From Candidatus Pseudoruminococcus merdavium (GTDB taxonomy: Bacteria; Bacillota; Clostridia; Oscillospirales; Ruminococcaceae), in contig CAJFSS010000010.1 of the NCBI GenBank assembly GCA_904419745.1, positions 37,878 through 101,877 of the forward strand: a stretch of 64,000 nt of DNA, read 5' to 3'. Below are positions 1 through 9,189 of the stretch, piece by piece; position 1 is the first letter of the stretch, and each line of letters begins with the position of its first letter. The notes under the pieces were generated by a model that saw only the letters and a program-made list of their open reading frames with translations, did no database searches and was not told where the DNA came from. Position numbers and translations under genes: made by a program.

Positions 1-61
1 TCAAATCTTCGTCTTCCAAATGACGTGCTTTCCATTGCAGATAGAGTTCTCTTTCTTTCAT
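1..61 (-). CDS. 5' end of a leftward gene, possibly a phospho-sugar mutase
   Basis: Only the first 20 or so codons lie in the window; they begin MKERELYLQWKARHL and run off the left edge. An AAGGTGG ribosome site sits 7 bases before the ATG at 61. A second in-frame ATG at 67 is almost on top of that site, so 61 is the better start. The YLQWKA...DEDL pattern resembles the N-terminus of clostridial phosphoglucomutase/phosphomannomutase proteins, but so short a stretch cannot settle the family. A TATAAT-like -10 lies upstream on the minus strand near 110-115. Confidence 0.4.
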   Translation of the reverse strand, partial: MKERELYLQWKARHLEDEDL

Positions 62-330
62 TGTCATACCACCTTCAGTTATGAACTGGAATCGCCTGTA
101 ATCACTGGTATTATACAATATTTAAGTCAATTTGTATAGATGATTTTGGGAGTCCTCCAACTTATTTTGTGTAATATCCCGTTATTTTTTTGTGAAATCT
201 GTGGATTCACGGTAAAAAAGCTTCTTTTTCCTATTGTTTTGTTGCATTCGATCAGGGAAAACTATATGATAAAAGATAGACATTTTACAAAAGATAAATT
301 ATGACAATTATGAGTACGGGGGGAATTTTT

Positions 331-2958
331 GTGCAGTGGCATACTGCTGAAATCAAGGAAATTGCTGAAAAATTTGCGACAAACCTGCATACGGGCCTTC
401 TTCCAGAACAAGTCGAGGAACTGGCACAACGTTTTGGGAAAAACGAGTTGGCTGCCAAAAAGAAAAAAACGCTGCTTCAGCGCTTTTTGGCTCAGCTACA
501 AGATTTTATGGTTATCATCTTGCTTATTGCTGCACTGATTTCTCTTGTACTTGCTTTTATCGGCGGGGAAGGGGATTTTGTTGAGCCATTTATCATTCTT
601 GGGATTGTCATTTTAAATGCTATTCTCGGCGTAGTGCAGGAATCCAAAGCAGAACAAGCTCTTGACGCGCTGCAAAACATGGCCGCACCCCACGCAAAAG
701 TATTGAGAAACGGTTCTGTGGATATTATTCCCTCTAAAGATGTCGTCCCAGGGGATATCATTTTAGTAGAAGCCGGGGATTTTATCCCTGCGGACGCCCG
801 GATTTTGGAAGCCGCTTCTCTCAAATGTGAAGAATCTGCATTGACCGGGGAATCCCTTCCGGTGGAAAAGCGGACCGATGCCCAGGTGGAGACAACCGCC
901 CCGCTTGGCGACCGGCTCAATATGCTTTATTCCGGTTGTACGATCAGTTATGGACATGCCAAAGGGCTCGTTGTTGCAACCGGTATGGAAACAGAAATGG
1001 GTAAAATCGCCGCCCTGTTGGAAGGTGAGTCGGACGAAATGACCCCCTTGCAGCACAAGCTCGCTAAAATGGGAAAATACCTTGGGATCCTGGCGCTTGC
1101 CATTTGTGTGGTTGTGTTTTTCATAGGCTGGCTGACCGGGGAATCTCCGTTGGAAATGTTTATGACCTCTGTGTCCCTGGCCGTTGCCGCCATCCCGGAA
1201 GGCCTGCCTGCCATTGTCACTATTGTGTTGGCACTTGGGGTTACAAGAATGGTCAAGAAAAACGCGATTATCCGAAAACTGCCCGCTGTGGAAACGCTTG
1301 GTAGCGCATCGGTGATCTGCTCCGATAAGACGGGAACTTTGACACAAAACCGGATGACTTTGACACGCCTTTGGGCGGATCCGGGCGATCTCATCGATAT
1401 CACCACCGGAGAAGTACTTCCCTCTTCCGCTACGGCCATGCTAAAACTCGCCACTCTCTGCTGTGACGCCTCTGTGGAAATAGTAGACGGACAGGAAAAA
1501 CAGATTGGCGACCCGACAGAGACCTGTATTGTATCCGCGGCGCAAAAGGCTGGATTTGACAAAGATCAATTGAACCGTGAACTTCCTCGTGTGGCAGAAA
1601 TCCCTTTTGACTCCGATCGCAAATTGATGACCACCGTCAACATGATTGGTGAACGGCCAGTCGTAATTGTAAAAGGTGCGTTTGATGTACTCAGTGCCCT
1701 TTGTACCACCGGCGATTTGCAGCGTGCAAAGGAAGTGAATGCCATGATGGGGCAAGAGGCGCTGCGCGTACTTGCTGTCGCCTATAAAGAAATTGATGAA
1801 ATTCCTATTTCCCCTACCCCGGAAGAACTGGAATCCGGACTGACTCTAATTGGATTGCTGGGAATGATCGATCCCCCAAGGGAGGAAGCCCGCAAGGCAG
1901 TAGCTACCTGTATTGGCGCGGGAATCCGCCCGGTTATGATAACCGGGGATCATGTGGTCACAGCATGTGCCATTGCAAAACAGCTCGGAATCCTTAGAGA
2001 CGGGGACAAAGCCCTTTCCGGGGAAGACCTGCATGCCATGAGCGATCAGGAGCTCGCCTCTCATATTCGAGACTACTCTGTCTACGCCCGTGTCTCCCCA
2101 GAAGATAAAATCCGGATTGTAAAAGCCTGGCAATCCGCTGGAGAAATTGTATCTATGACCGGGGACGGCGTCAATGACGCTCCTGCACTCAAAGCCGCGG
2201 ATATCGGCTGCGCTATGGGCATTACTGGAACAGACGTTGCAAAAGGCGCAGCAGACATGGTGCTCACGGACGATAATTTCGCCACCATTGTGGTTGCCGT
2301 CCGGGAAGGACGCGGCATTTATGACAATATTAAAAAGGCAGTTCAGTTCCTGCTCTCCTGCAACTTGGGCGAAGTACTTACGGTATTCTGCGCCATCCTG
2401 TTCGGCTGGGGCGCTCCACTGATTGCCATCCAGTTACTGCTGATAAATCTCATTACCGATGGCCTGCCCGCCCTGGCACTTGGCGTGGAGCCGCCAGAAC
2501 GCGACGTCATGGAACGCAAACCCAAGCCAAAAACAGAGGGGATTTTTACCAAAGGCTACTCCATCCAAATTGCCCTGCAAGGCCTGTGGTTTGGCGTCAT
2601 CACACTGGTTGCCTACTATCTTGGCGCCTTTGTCTTTTCCGCTGGCAACCACACATATGGACAAACCATGGCGTTTACGGTATTAGCAGTTTCCCAGCTG
2701 TTCCATTCCTTTAACGTACGTACTTCTCACTCGCTGTTCACTATCAATCCCTTTTCCAACAAATACCTTTTGCTTGCTGTCCTTGCATCCCTGGTAATAG
2801 TAGCCGCTGTACTCTTTATTCCTCCACTGACTGCCCTGTTTAAATTGTCGCCGCTTGCTGTGCCCCATCTTGGAATTGCTGTTTTACTCAGTATTTCCCC
2901 GCTTGTAGTCGTCGAGCTTGCAAAACTTTTGATTCATTTCTTTACGAAAAAAGACTAG
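331..2958 (+). CDS. Cation-translocating P-type ATPase, Ca2+ (P2A/SERCA-like) type
   Basis: This is an integral membrane pump that exports a divalent cation, most likely Ca2+, at the cost of ATP. The phosphorylation motif DKTGT (Asp about residue 332), the TGES actuator loop, the TGDGVNDAPAL hinge and about ten membrane segments are all present. The transport-site residues of SERCA-type pumps are intact: PEGLP in M4, N..E in M5 (CNLGEV) and N..TD in M6 (NLITD, Asp about 710). An upstream ATG at 301 is in frame but has no ribosome site. The GTG at 331 follows GGGGGGAA at good spacing and starts at the family's usual N-terminus. A second, distinct pump of the same family lies at 51437. Confidence 0.93.
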   Translation: MQWHTAEIKEIAEKFATNLHTGLLPEQVEELAQRFGKNELAAKKKKTLLQRFLAQLQDFMVIILLIAALISLVLAFIGGEGDFVEPFIILGIVILNAILGVVQESKAEQALDALQNMAAPHAKVLRNGSVDIIPSKDVVPGDIILVEAGDFIPADARILEAASLKCEESALTGESLPVEKRTDAQVETTAPLGDRLNMLYSGCTISYGHAKGLVVATGMETEMGKIAALLEGESDEMTPLQHKLAKMGKYLGILALAICVVVFFIGWLTGESPLEMFMTSVSLAVAAIPEGLPAIVTIVLALGVTRMVKKNAIIRKLPAVETLGSASVICSDKTGTLTQNRMTLTRLWADPGDLIDITTGEVLPSSATAMLKLATLCCDASVEIVDGQEKQIGDPTETCIVSAAQKAGFDKDQLNRELPRVAEIPFDSDRKLMTTVNMIGERPVVIVKGAFDVLSALCTTGDLQRAKEVNAMMGQEALRVLAVAYKEIDEIPISPTPEELESGLTLIGLLGMIDPPREEARKAVATCIGAGIRPVMITGDHVVTACAIAKQLGILRDGDKALSGEDLHAMSDQELASHIRDYSVYARVSPEDKIRIVKAWQSAGEIVSMTGDGVNDAPALKAADIGCAMGITGTDVAKGAADMVLTDDNFATIVVAVREGRGIYDNIKKAVQFLLSCNLGEVLTVFCAILFGWGAPLIAIQLLLINLITDGLPALALGVEPPERDVMERKPKPKTEGIFTKGYSIQIALQGLWFGVITLVAYYLGAFVFSAGNHTYGQTMAFTVLAVSQLFHSFNVRTSHSLFTINPFSNKYLLLAVLASLVIVAAVLFIPPLTALFKLSPLAVPHLGIAVLLSISPLVVVELAKLLIHFFTKKD

Positions 2959-2970
2959 GAGGATTCCTGT

Positions 2971-4500
2971 ATGTTTGATAAACTCCTCAGTTTTGGCGTC
3001 TTTGGACTGGAAAGCTATCCTGTTACGGTAGAGGTGGATGTATCCGAAGCGCTCCCTTCCTTTGACATTGTAGGGCTGCCGGATACTTCCGTGCGGGAAT
3101 CGCGCGACAGGGTCAAATCGGCCATGAGAAATTGCGGGTTTGATTTTCCACTTGGCCGGGTAACGATCAACCTTGCCCCGGCGGATATTCGCAAGGCCGG
3201 CTCTATCTATGACCTGCCCATCCTGCTCTCCATTCTGCGGGTAACCCATCAGGCGCAGTTTTCCGATGCACGCACCGCTTTTTTTGGGGAACTCTCCCTG
3301 GGCGGGGAAATACGTCCGGTAACTGGAGTCCTCCCAATGGCATTGTGCGCAAAGGAACATGGGGTTCAACACCTGTTTGTTCCATTTGATAACGCCTATG
3401 AAGCTGCCGTTGTCGAAGGGATTTCCATTTACCCGGTCCGCCATTTTCAGGAAGTCCTCGGACATCTGAGTGGAGAAAAAACACTGTGTCCTGTCAAACC
3501 CTCTCCCCAGCAAATAAATGCTGCCCCTTTAGATGCCCTTGACTTCGCAGATGTCAAGGGGCAGTTTGAAGCAAGGCGTGCACTGGAAATTGTCGCGGCT
3601 GGCAGCCACAACGCCCTCCTGATTGGGCCTCCCGGTTCCGGAAAATCCATGCTTGCTAAACGCCTGCCTTCCATATTGCCAAAAATGACGTTTGAAGAGG
3701 CGCTGGAGACCACAAAAATCTATTCAGTAGCGGGGTTATTGAACGCACAGGAAGGGCTAATTAAGTCAAGGCCTTTCCGTTCCCCCCACCACACCATTTC
3801 CGGAGTGGGACTTTCCGGGGGCGGGTCCGTGCCAAAACCAGGGGAAATTTCCCTAGCGCATAACGGAGTTCTTTTTTTGGACGAGTTACCTGAGTTCTCT
3901 CGTTCCTCCTTGGAAATTCTTCGACAGCCAATGGAAGACGGAAAAGTTACAATTTCCCGTGTCAGTGGAACGCTGACATACCCCTGTTCCATGATTGTCC
4001 TGGCAGCAATGAATCCATGCCCCTGCGGTTATTTTGGACATCCGACCAGAAGTTGTACCTGTTCAGCGTCCGCGGTCTCCCGCTATCTTGCTCGTATCTC
4101 CGGCCCTTTGCTGGACCGGCTGGATTTACATATTGACGTTGCCCCTGTGGAGTATGACGATCTTACCTCTACGCAGAAAAGCGAACCCACGGTAGACATC
4201 GCCAAACGAGTACAGGCAGCGAGAAATATCCAGCAAAAACGCTTTTCGGGAACACAGATCCATGCAAACGCCCAGATGGGCCCAGCAGAACTGAGAAAAT
4301 TCTGTACTCTCACCGATGCAGCCAACACATTACTGAAAAATGCCTTTGAACGCCTTTCCCTCTCCGCAAGGGCCTATGACCGGATTGTCAAGGTAGCCCG
4401 GACTATTGCAGATTTGGGCGGGTTTGAGACCATTGACAGCGCACATATTGCAGAAGCCATCCAGTACCGCAGTTTAGACCGCAAATACTGGAGTAAATAA
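2971..4500 (+). CDS. comM: YifB/ComM family Mg-chelatase-like AAA+ ATPase
   Basis: This 509-residue protein has the YifB architecture: an N-terminal Lon-protease-like (ChlI) domain, then a Mg-chelatase AAA+ domain with Walker A GPPGSGKS (about residue 219) and a downstream LFLDELPEF Walker B. A cysteine-containing NPCPCGYFGH insert follows, then the C-terminal Mg-chelatase domain. In other bacteria ComM is a hexameric helicase that promotes branch migration during natural transformation; that role is inferred here from homology. The start follows AGGAGG and lies 12 bases after the ATPase stop, so the two may be cotranscribed. Confidence 0.95.
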   Translation: MFDKLLSFGVFGLESYPVTVEVDVSEALPSFDIVGLPDTSVRESRDRVKSAMRNCGFDFPLGRVTINLAPADIRKAGSIYDLPILLSILRVTHQAQFSDARTAFFGELSLGGEIRPVTGVLPMALCAKEHGVQHLFVPFDNAYEAAVVEGISIYPVRHFQEVLGHLSGEKTLCPVKPSPQQINAAPLDALDFADVKGQFEARRALEIVAAGSHNALLIGPPGSGKSMLAKRLPSILPKMTFEEALETTKIYSVAGLLNAQEGLIKSRPFRSPHHTISGVGLSGGGSVPKPGEISLAHNGVLFLDELPEFSRSSLEILRQPMEDGKVTISRVSGTLTYPCSMIVLAAMNPCPCGYFGHPTRSCTCSASAVSRYLARISGPLLDRLDLHIDVAPVEYDDLTSTQKSEPTVDIAKRVQAARNIQQKRFSGTQIHANAQMGPAELRKFCTLTDAANTLLKNAFERLSLSARAYDRIVKVARTIADLGGFETIDSAHIAEAIQYRSLDRKYWSK

Positions 4501-4543
4501 AAAACACATTTTCACACAACAACTCAGAAAGGACGGAACATTC

Positions 4544-4840
4544 ATGGTAAAACACATCGTATTTTGGAATCTCAAAGAGCAAACAAAAAATGGGGTTAAA
4601 GCGGAAAATGCTTTAAAAATCAAAGAAGGACTCGAATCCCTCGTCGGCGTCATTCCGGGGCTGTTAAAAGCAGAAGTTGGAATTGGTATTCCAGAAAACG
4701 GCTGGGATCTCTGCCTTTGTACAGAATTTGACACCAAGGAACACCTCGCAGCCTATCGGGATCATCCAGCCCATAAGAAAGTGCAGGAATTTGTTCATCA
4801 AGTCATTACCGAACGGGCAGCCTGCGACTATGTCATCTAA
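4544..4840 (+). CDS. Dabb-family (stress-responsive alpha/beta barrel) protein
   Basis: A 98-residue cytoplasmic protein whose whole length fits the Dabb fold: it opens MVKHIVFWNLK and has the central DLCLCTEFDTKEHLAAYRDHPAHKK stretch (read in two parts) typical of the family. Dabb proteins form dimeric ferredoxin-like barrels; their biochemical role in clostridia is generally not known and nothing in this sequence decides it. The start is preceded by an AGAAAGGA site. It follows yifB by 43 bases in the same direction. Confidence 0.85.
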   Translation: MVKHIVFWNLKEQTKNGVKAENALKIKEGLESLVGVIPGLLKAEVGIGIPENGWDLCLCTEFDTKEHLAAYRDHPAHKKVQEFVHQVITERAACDYVI

Positions 4841-4863
4841 TCTATTCCCTTGGAGGTTCCAAC

Positions 4864-5179
4864 CATACTGGAAATCATTTCCTACGAAATGAAATATAAA
4901 CGTACGGTTTTCCCTTTCTCCACCATCCATCTGGGGCCCCTGTCATAGGATCTGCTTGAACAGTACCGGATTGTCTATAACAGGTGCTTCTATTCCACGA
5001 GGAAAGCGCTGAAGATCACTCCGTTTTCTTTTACTTCTCTGCCAAACAGATACAAGGAAAGAGGAAAAATCTTTTTATACTGATGGAAAAAGGAAACCTG
5101 GTTGGAATGGAACGAACATGCAGTTAAGTTGTATGAACAAATGGGATTTGTGTGCACAAAACAACTCATCATCCAATAA
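4864..5179 (+). pseudogene. Decayed GNAT acetyltransferase
   Basis: No intact frame is present, but the fragments fit a GNAT N-acetyltransferase. A good ribosome site (TGGAGG, 4851-4856) is followed 8 bases later by ATA where ATG would be expected, and then by codons for LEIISYEMKYK. After an in-frame TAG comes DLLEQYRIVYNRCFYSTRKAL, which matches the N-terminal region of clostridial GNAT proteins (written in pieces: DLLEQYRIVYN, RCFYSTRKAL). In another frame the end reads HAVKLYEQMGFVCTK, the classical GNAT C-terminal strand. The middle of the domain is missing. Lost start, stop codon, frameshift and deletion together make this a remnant. Confidence 0.75.
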
Positions 5180-5184
5180 TCATG

Positions 5185-5224
5185 AAAAAAGCGCCGACAG
5201 GATTCTCCTTGTCGGCGCTTTTTC
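5185..5224 (+). terminator. Intrinsic terminator
   Basis: A GCGCCGACAG/TTGTCGGCGC stem with a short loop, flanked by an A-run upstream and a T-run downstream. It closes the rightward unit that began at the P-type ATPase. Confidence 0.85.
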
Positions 5225-5471
5225 CAATGGTGTTTTTCAAATGTGAGTTCGTTTATCTGGAGTTACTCCACTCTCTGTTTCGCACAATTTTTTTATAATT
5301 TTTTTCCGTTTAAATCATCAAAAACAAAATCTTTTTAGGATTCCTGTAACAATTACCAGTAGTTTTCGAAAAAACTTAGCAGTATTATAGAATTGTTGGG
5401 CAAATTCCCACTATTCTTTGCCCAGCGTTATCGATATGTTTATTACCCACCAATTGCGAAAGGAAGGAATT

Positions 5472-7172
5472 ATGCAACTGACTCACGCATACGATCATTT
5501 TTACCGCTATGAGGAAATTACTTCGATTCTCAAAGGATATGAAAAGGATTTTTCCGAGCTGTGCCGTTTGAGTTCTCTAGCTACCACACCGGAAGGACGC
5601 AGTATCTGGCTGATGGAAGTCACAAACCTGAAAACCGGAAATTATTGCGAAAAACCCGCCTATTTTGTTAACGGAAATATCCATACCGGAGAAGTTACCG
5701 GTTCCATGGTGGCCATGGGGCTTCTTGATTCCCTTTTTACCGGCTACCAAAATGGGGATGAAAATGTCCTGTATCTGCTCGACCACTTCACGTTCTACGT
5801 TGTACCACGGATCACTCCGGATGGCTCAGAATGTTATCTGACCACACCAGAAGTGATTCGTTCTGCCAATCGGATGTATCCCTATTCGGAACTGATGCCG
5901 GGCCTTCAGCCAAAGGATCTGGATGGGGACGGCGTCATTCGCAAGATGCGCATCAAATCCCCCTATGGTGCCTGGAAAGTCTCTGACCGTGACCCAAGAC
6001 TTATGACCAAACGCCGTCCGGATGAGGTAAAGGGCGAATTCTACGACGTCTACACAGAAGGCGAGATCCTGGACTTTGATGGGGTCACTATCCAATCAGC
6101 TCCCCGGAAGTGGAACAACGACTTCAACCGCAATTTCCCCTTTAATTGGATGGATGAGAGCGTCCAGTCCGGTGCAGGTGCTTACCCACTGGCTAACGTG
6201 GAAACCAAAGCCATGGCTGATTTTGTTACAACCCATAAAAATATCTGCTGTGCCCTAGAAATGCATACAATGACCGGCATCTATCTCCATCCGCCGGGGG
6301 CCATGCATAAATCAGAAGTGGATTCCCGTGATATTAGAACTTTCCAACTGATCGGGGAAATGGCAACAGAAGAAACCGGGTACCCGGTTGTCAATGTCCG
6401 TGACGACTATGTGCCATCCTCCACCAAAATCGGCTCTGCCGGCACATTCAATGATTTCAATTTCTTTATGCACGGAATCATTGATTATACAGTTGAGTGT
6501 TGGGATTTGGATCCGCGCGCTGGCATCACCTTCCCGCATCCAGTGATGGAACCACAGTCTGATCAGGCAAATGAAGACCAATACCTGAAATACCTGCAGT
6601 GGATTGACCGAGAAAACGACGGCGAGGGAGTACAGCCCTGGACCAAATTTAACCATCCACAGCTCGGTGAAGTGGAAATCGGCGGTATTGATTATAAGTT
6701 TGTTGTACAAAACCCACCGCTTAAATTTTTGCGCCAGGAAGTCGAAAAGCATGTCCGTTTTATGCTCCGGGAAGCAAACTGCCTGCCGCAGGTCTCTTTC
6801 CGCAAAGTCAACGTTAAACAGATTGAAGAAACCTTTTATCAGATCGACGCACATGTTATGAACACGGGATTCCTCCCCACCCAGATTACTGAGGAAAGTT
6901 TGCGTCGTAAAATCGCCGAAGACTTGAAAGTTACACTGGACGGAGAAAATATTCTCTTTATTTCCGGAAAACAGACCCAGGAAATTGGGCAGCTGGAGGG
7001 ATACTCTGCCATCTCATCCGTCAGTGCTTCTGTAAATGGACTTAGCAGTGAACGTGCAAGGCCGAGCGAGAAAAAAGTCACTTGGATTGTCAAAGCCGCT
7101 CCTGGCACACATCTTACCATTACCTGCAAAAACAGCCGGATCGGTACCTGCAAAACAGAAGTTACTCTGTAA
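5472..7172 (+). CDS. M14 family zinc carboxypeptidase, paralogue 1 of 3
   Basis: A 566-residue metallopeptidase of family M14 that should remove C-terminal residues from peptides or amino-acid conjugates. The zinc ligands are visible as HTGE (His71, Glu74) and the later MHTMTG (His265). NDFNRN supplies the substrate-binding Asn-Arg, and Glu342 in VECWDLDPRAG is the likely catalytic base. There is no signal peptide or membrane segment, so it is probably cytoplasmic. An upstream ATG at 5418 is in frame, but the ATG at 5472 follows AAGGAAGG and aligns with the starts of the two downstream paralogues. An 8-bp inverted repeat (TGGGCAAA/TTTGCCCA, 5398-5424) lies in its leader. Confidence 0.93.
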   Translation: MQLTHAYDHFYRYEEITSILKGYEKDFSELCRLSSLATTPEGRSIWLMEVTNLKTGNYCEKPAYFVNGNIHTGEVTGSMVAMGLLDSLFTGYQNGDENVLYLLDHFTFYVVPRITPDGSECYLTTPEVIRSANRMYPYSELMPGLQPKDLDGDGVIRKMRIKSPYGAWKVSDRDPRLMTKRRPDEVKGEFYDVYTEGEILDFDGVTIQSAPRKWNNDFNRNFPFNWMDESVQSGAGAYPLANVETKAMADFVTTHKNICCALEMHTMTGIYLHPPGAMHKSEVDSRDIRTFQLIGEMATEETGYPVVNVRDDYVPSSTKIGSAGTFNDFNFFMHGIIDYTVECWDLDPRAGITFPHPVMEPQSDQANEDQYLKYLQWIDRENDGEGVQPWTKFNHPQLGEVEIGGIDYKFVVQNPPLKFLRQEVEKHVRFMLREANCLPQVSFRKVNVKQIEETFYQIDAHVMNTGFLPTQITEESLRRKIAEDLKVTLDGENILFISGKQTQEIGQLEGYSAISSVSASVNGLSSERARPSEKKVTWIVKAAPGTHLTITCKNSRIGTCKTEVTL

Positions 7173-7202
7173 TTGACGAGAATTTTTTTAGTCTGAGGTT
7201 AG

Positions 7203-7234
7203 GCGCCCCGACGGAATTGGATCCGTCGGGGTGC
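7203..7234. other. Hairpin between carboxypeptidase genes 1 and 2
   Basis: CCCCGACGGA pairs with TCCGTCGGGG around a 6-base loop, but no T-run follows on either strand. It may be an mRNA 3'-end stabiliser or a weak terminator for the upstream gene. Confidence 0.5.
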
Positions 7235-7323
7235 TCATACAGCAAAAAGTTTTTACGTTTCCAAATGCAACCTCATACAAAATTCCAACTAAAATCCTGT
7301 GCATTTTACCATTGCAACAGGAA

Positions 7324-7352
7324 TTGACATCCTTTTGACAGAAGCGTACAAT
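7324..7352 (+). promoter_or_regulatory. Sigma-A promoter for carboxypeptidase 2
   Basis: TTGACA and TACAAT are separated by exactly 17 bases, about 75 bases before the start of the second carboxypeptidase. This shows that gene 2 has its own promoter and is not simply read through from gene 1. Confidence 0.75.
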
Positions 7353-7425
7353 AAATATCAGTGCTTTAACTTGCTACTATTGCACAATATTACAAGCAAT
7401 TTTATAGAAAGGGAGTTTTTAGCGA

Positions 7426-9123
7426 ATGAATTTGACCTACAAATATGACCATTTCTATCGCTATGAGGAAATCACTTCGATTCTCAAAAAATATGAAGCA
7501 GAATTTCCAAATTTGTGCCGCCTGACAGCTCTCAATCAGACCCCGGAAGGGCGCAACATCTGGGCGATTGAAGTCACCAACCTTGCCACTGGTGATTTTT
7601 CTGAAAAGCCGGCATATTTTGTCAATGCCAACATCCATTGTGGGGAAGTTACCGGTTCCATGACCGCAATGTGCCTGCTTGACAACATTTTTACCAATTA
7701 TAAAACGGACGAAAATATTCAGAAAATTCTGGATCACTATACTTTTTATGTCATTCCGCGTATTAGCCCGGATGGATCAGAAGCATATCTTACAACTCCG
7801 GATACCATTCGTTCTGTAAACCGGATGTATCCCTATTCTGACCTGATGCCCGGACTCCAGCCGAAAGATATGGACGGGGATGGGGTCATCCTGAAAATGA
7901 GAGTAAAATCCCCCTATGGCGCATGGAAGGTTTCGGATCGTGATCCGCGGCTCATGACCAAACGCACTCCGGATGACGTGGAAGGGGACTTTTACAACGT
8001 CTACACAGAAGGAGAAATTCTCGATTACGATGGAATCAACATCAAATCTGCACCACAAAAATGGGGAAATGACTTCAACCGCAATTTCCCTTGTGGATGG
8101 CAGCACAGCAGTATCCAGAAGGGCTCCGGTATCTACCCACTCTCCAATATTGAAACAAAAACCGTTGCCGATTTTATTATCAACCATAAAAATATCTGCA
8201 GTTCTCTGAACCTGCATACCATGACCGGCGTTTACCTCTATCCACCGGGATTAAAACATAAAAAAGACGCCGATCCTGCAGACATGGCCCGGTATGAAGC
8301 AATGGGTAAAATCGGTACGGAGGAATCCGGTTATCCAGCAGTTTGTATTTTGGACGGCTATCTGCCGGAGGGCACCGCAGCAGGCGCCGCTGTCGGTTCC
8401 TTGGACGACTTCAATCATTTCAATATGGGCATTGTCGATTTCACAATTGAGTGCTGGGATCTGGACCCGCGTGCCGGGATCCCCTTCGGCTCCCCCATTA
8501 TGAGGGAAGAAACCGATGAAGAGGCAGAAGAACATCATCTGAAATATTTGCAGTGGATTGACCGTGAAAACGACGGAGAAGGCGTAAAACCCTGGACAAA
8601 ATTTAATCATCCACAGCTTGGCGAAGTGGAAATCGGCGGTATTGACTACAAGCATGTTGTGCAGAACCCACCGCCAAAATTCCTGCCGCAGGAAGTCGAA
8701 AAGCACACCCGCTTTATTCTCCGCCATGTCAAAGCCCTGCCCAGAGTCCAATTCCGCAAGGTCGATACAGTAAAAGTCGACGAGTCCACTTTCAAAATTG
8801 ACGCCTATGTCATGAACACGGGCTTCCTTCCGACTCAAGTCACCAATGAAGCATTTAAACTGAAAATCGACGAGGATTTGAAGGTTTCTCTGTGTGGAAA
8901 CGATCTTGAATTTGTAGAAGGAAAACAGATTCAGGAAATTGGACAGCTCGAAGGTTATTCCGGAATTGTTGCAAGAGGCGGCTCTCTCGGTGCAAGTTCT
9001 GAAATTGTCCGTCCCTGTGAGAAAAAAGTCACCTGGATTGTCAAAGCAAAACCTGGTACTGAACTGACAATTACTTGCTATAACAGTAAAATTGGCAAAC
9101 GCGCCACAACAGTCACCCTGTAA
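7426..9123 (+). CDS. M14 family zinc carboxypeptidase, paralogue 2 of 3
   Basis: A 565-residue paralogue that aligns with its neighbours over the full length. It shares the YDHFYRYEEITSIL opening, the zinc motif HCGE, NDFNRN, HTMTG and IECWDLDPRAG. The residue after the first zinc histidine differs among the three copies (HTGE, HCGE, HAGE), and so do the lengths of the loops after HTMTG, which suggests diverged substrate preference rather than simple dosage. No export signal is seen. The start follows AAAGGGAG. It has its own promoter at 7324 and is followed by a strong terminator hairpin. Confidence 0.93.
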   Translation: MNLTYKYDHFYRYEEITSILKKYEAEFPNLCRLTALNQTPEGRNIWAIEVTNLATGDFSEKPAYFVNANIHCGEVTGSMTAMCLLDNIFTNYKTDENIQKILDHYTFYVIPRISPDGSEAYLTTPDTIRSVNRMYPYSDLMPGLQPKDMDGDGVILKMRVKSPYGAWKVSDRDPRLMTKRTPDDVEGDFYNVYTEGEILDYDGINIKSAPQKWGNDFNRNFPCGWQHSSIQKGSGIYPLSNIETKTVADFIINHKNICSSLNLHTMTGVYLYPPGLKHKKDADPADMARYEAMGKIGTEESGYPAVCILDGYLPEGTAAGAAVGSLDDFNHFNMGIVDFTIECWDLDPRAGIPFGSPIMREETDEEAEEHHLKYLQWIDRENDGEGVKPWTKFNHPQLGEVEIGGIDYKHVVQNPPPKFLPQEVEKHTRFILRHVKALPRVQFRKVDTVKVDESTFKIDAYVMNTGFLPTQVTNEAFKLKIDEDLKVSLCGNDLEFVEGKQIQEIGQLEGYSGIVARGGSLGASSEIVRPCEKKVTWIVKAKPGTELTITCYNSKIGKRATTVTL

Positions 9124-9131
9124 ACATTGCT

Positions 9132-9162
9132 GGCGGCGGCAAAAGCCGCCGCCGATTTTTTG
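9132..9162 (+). terminator. GC-rich hairpin with T-run between carboxypeptidases 2 and 3
   Basis: GGCGGCGGC-AAAA-GCCGCCGCC is followed by GATTTTTT, a textbook intrinsic terminator. Only 27 bases separate it from the next start codon, with no room for a promoter. Gene 3 must therefore be expressed by partial read-through, which makes this an attenuator or stoichiometry-setting element. Confidence 0.85.
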
Positions 9163-9189
9163 AATGATTAGAAAGGAGGATTGCATCCT

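Noticed and set aside
5398..5424. TGGGCAAA/TTTGCCCA inverted repeat as terminator
   Set aside because: No T-run follows and it lies just before a gene start; at most an operator or leader hairpin, too weak to call.
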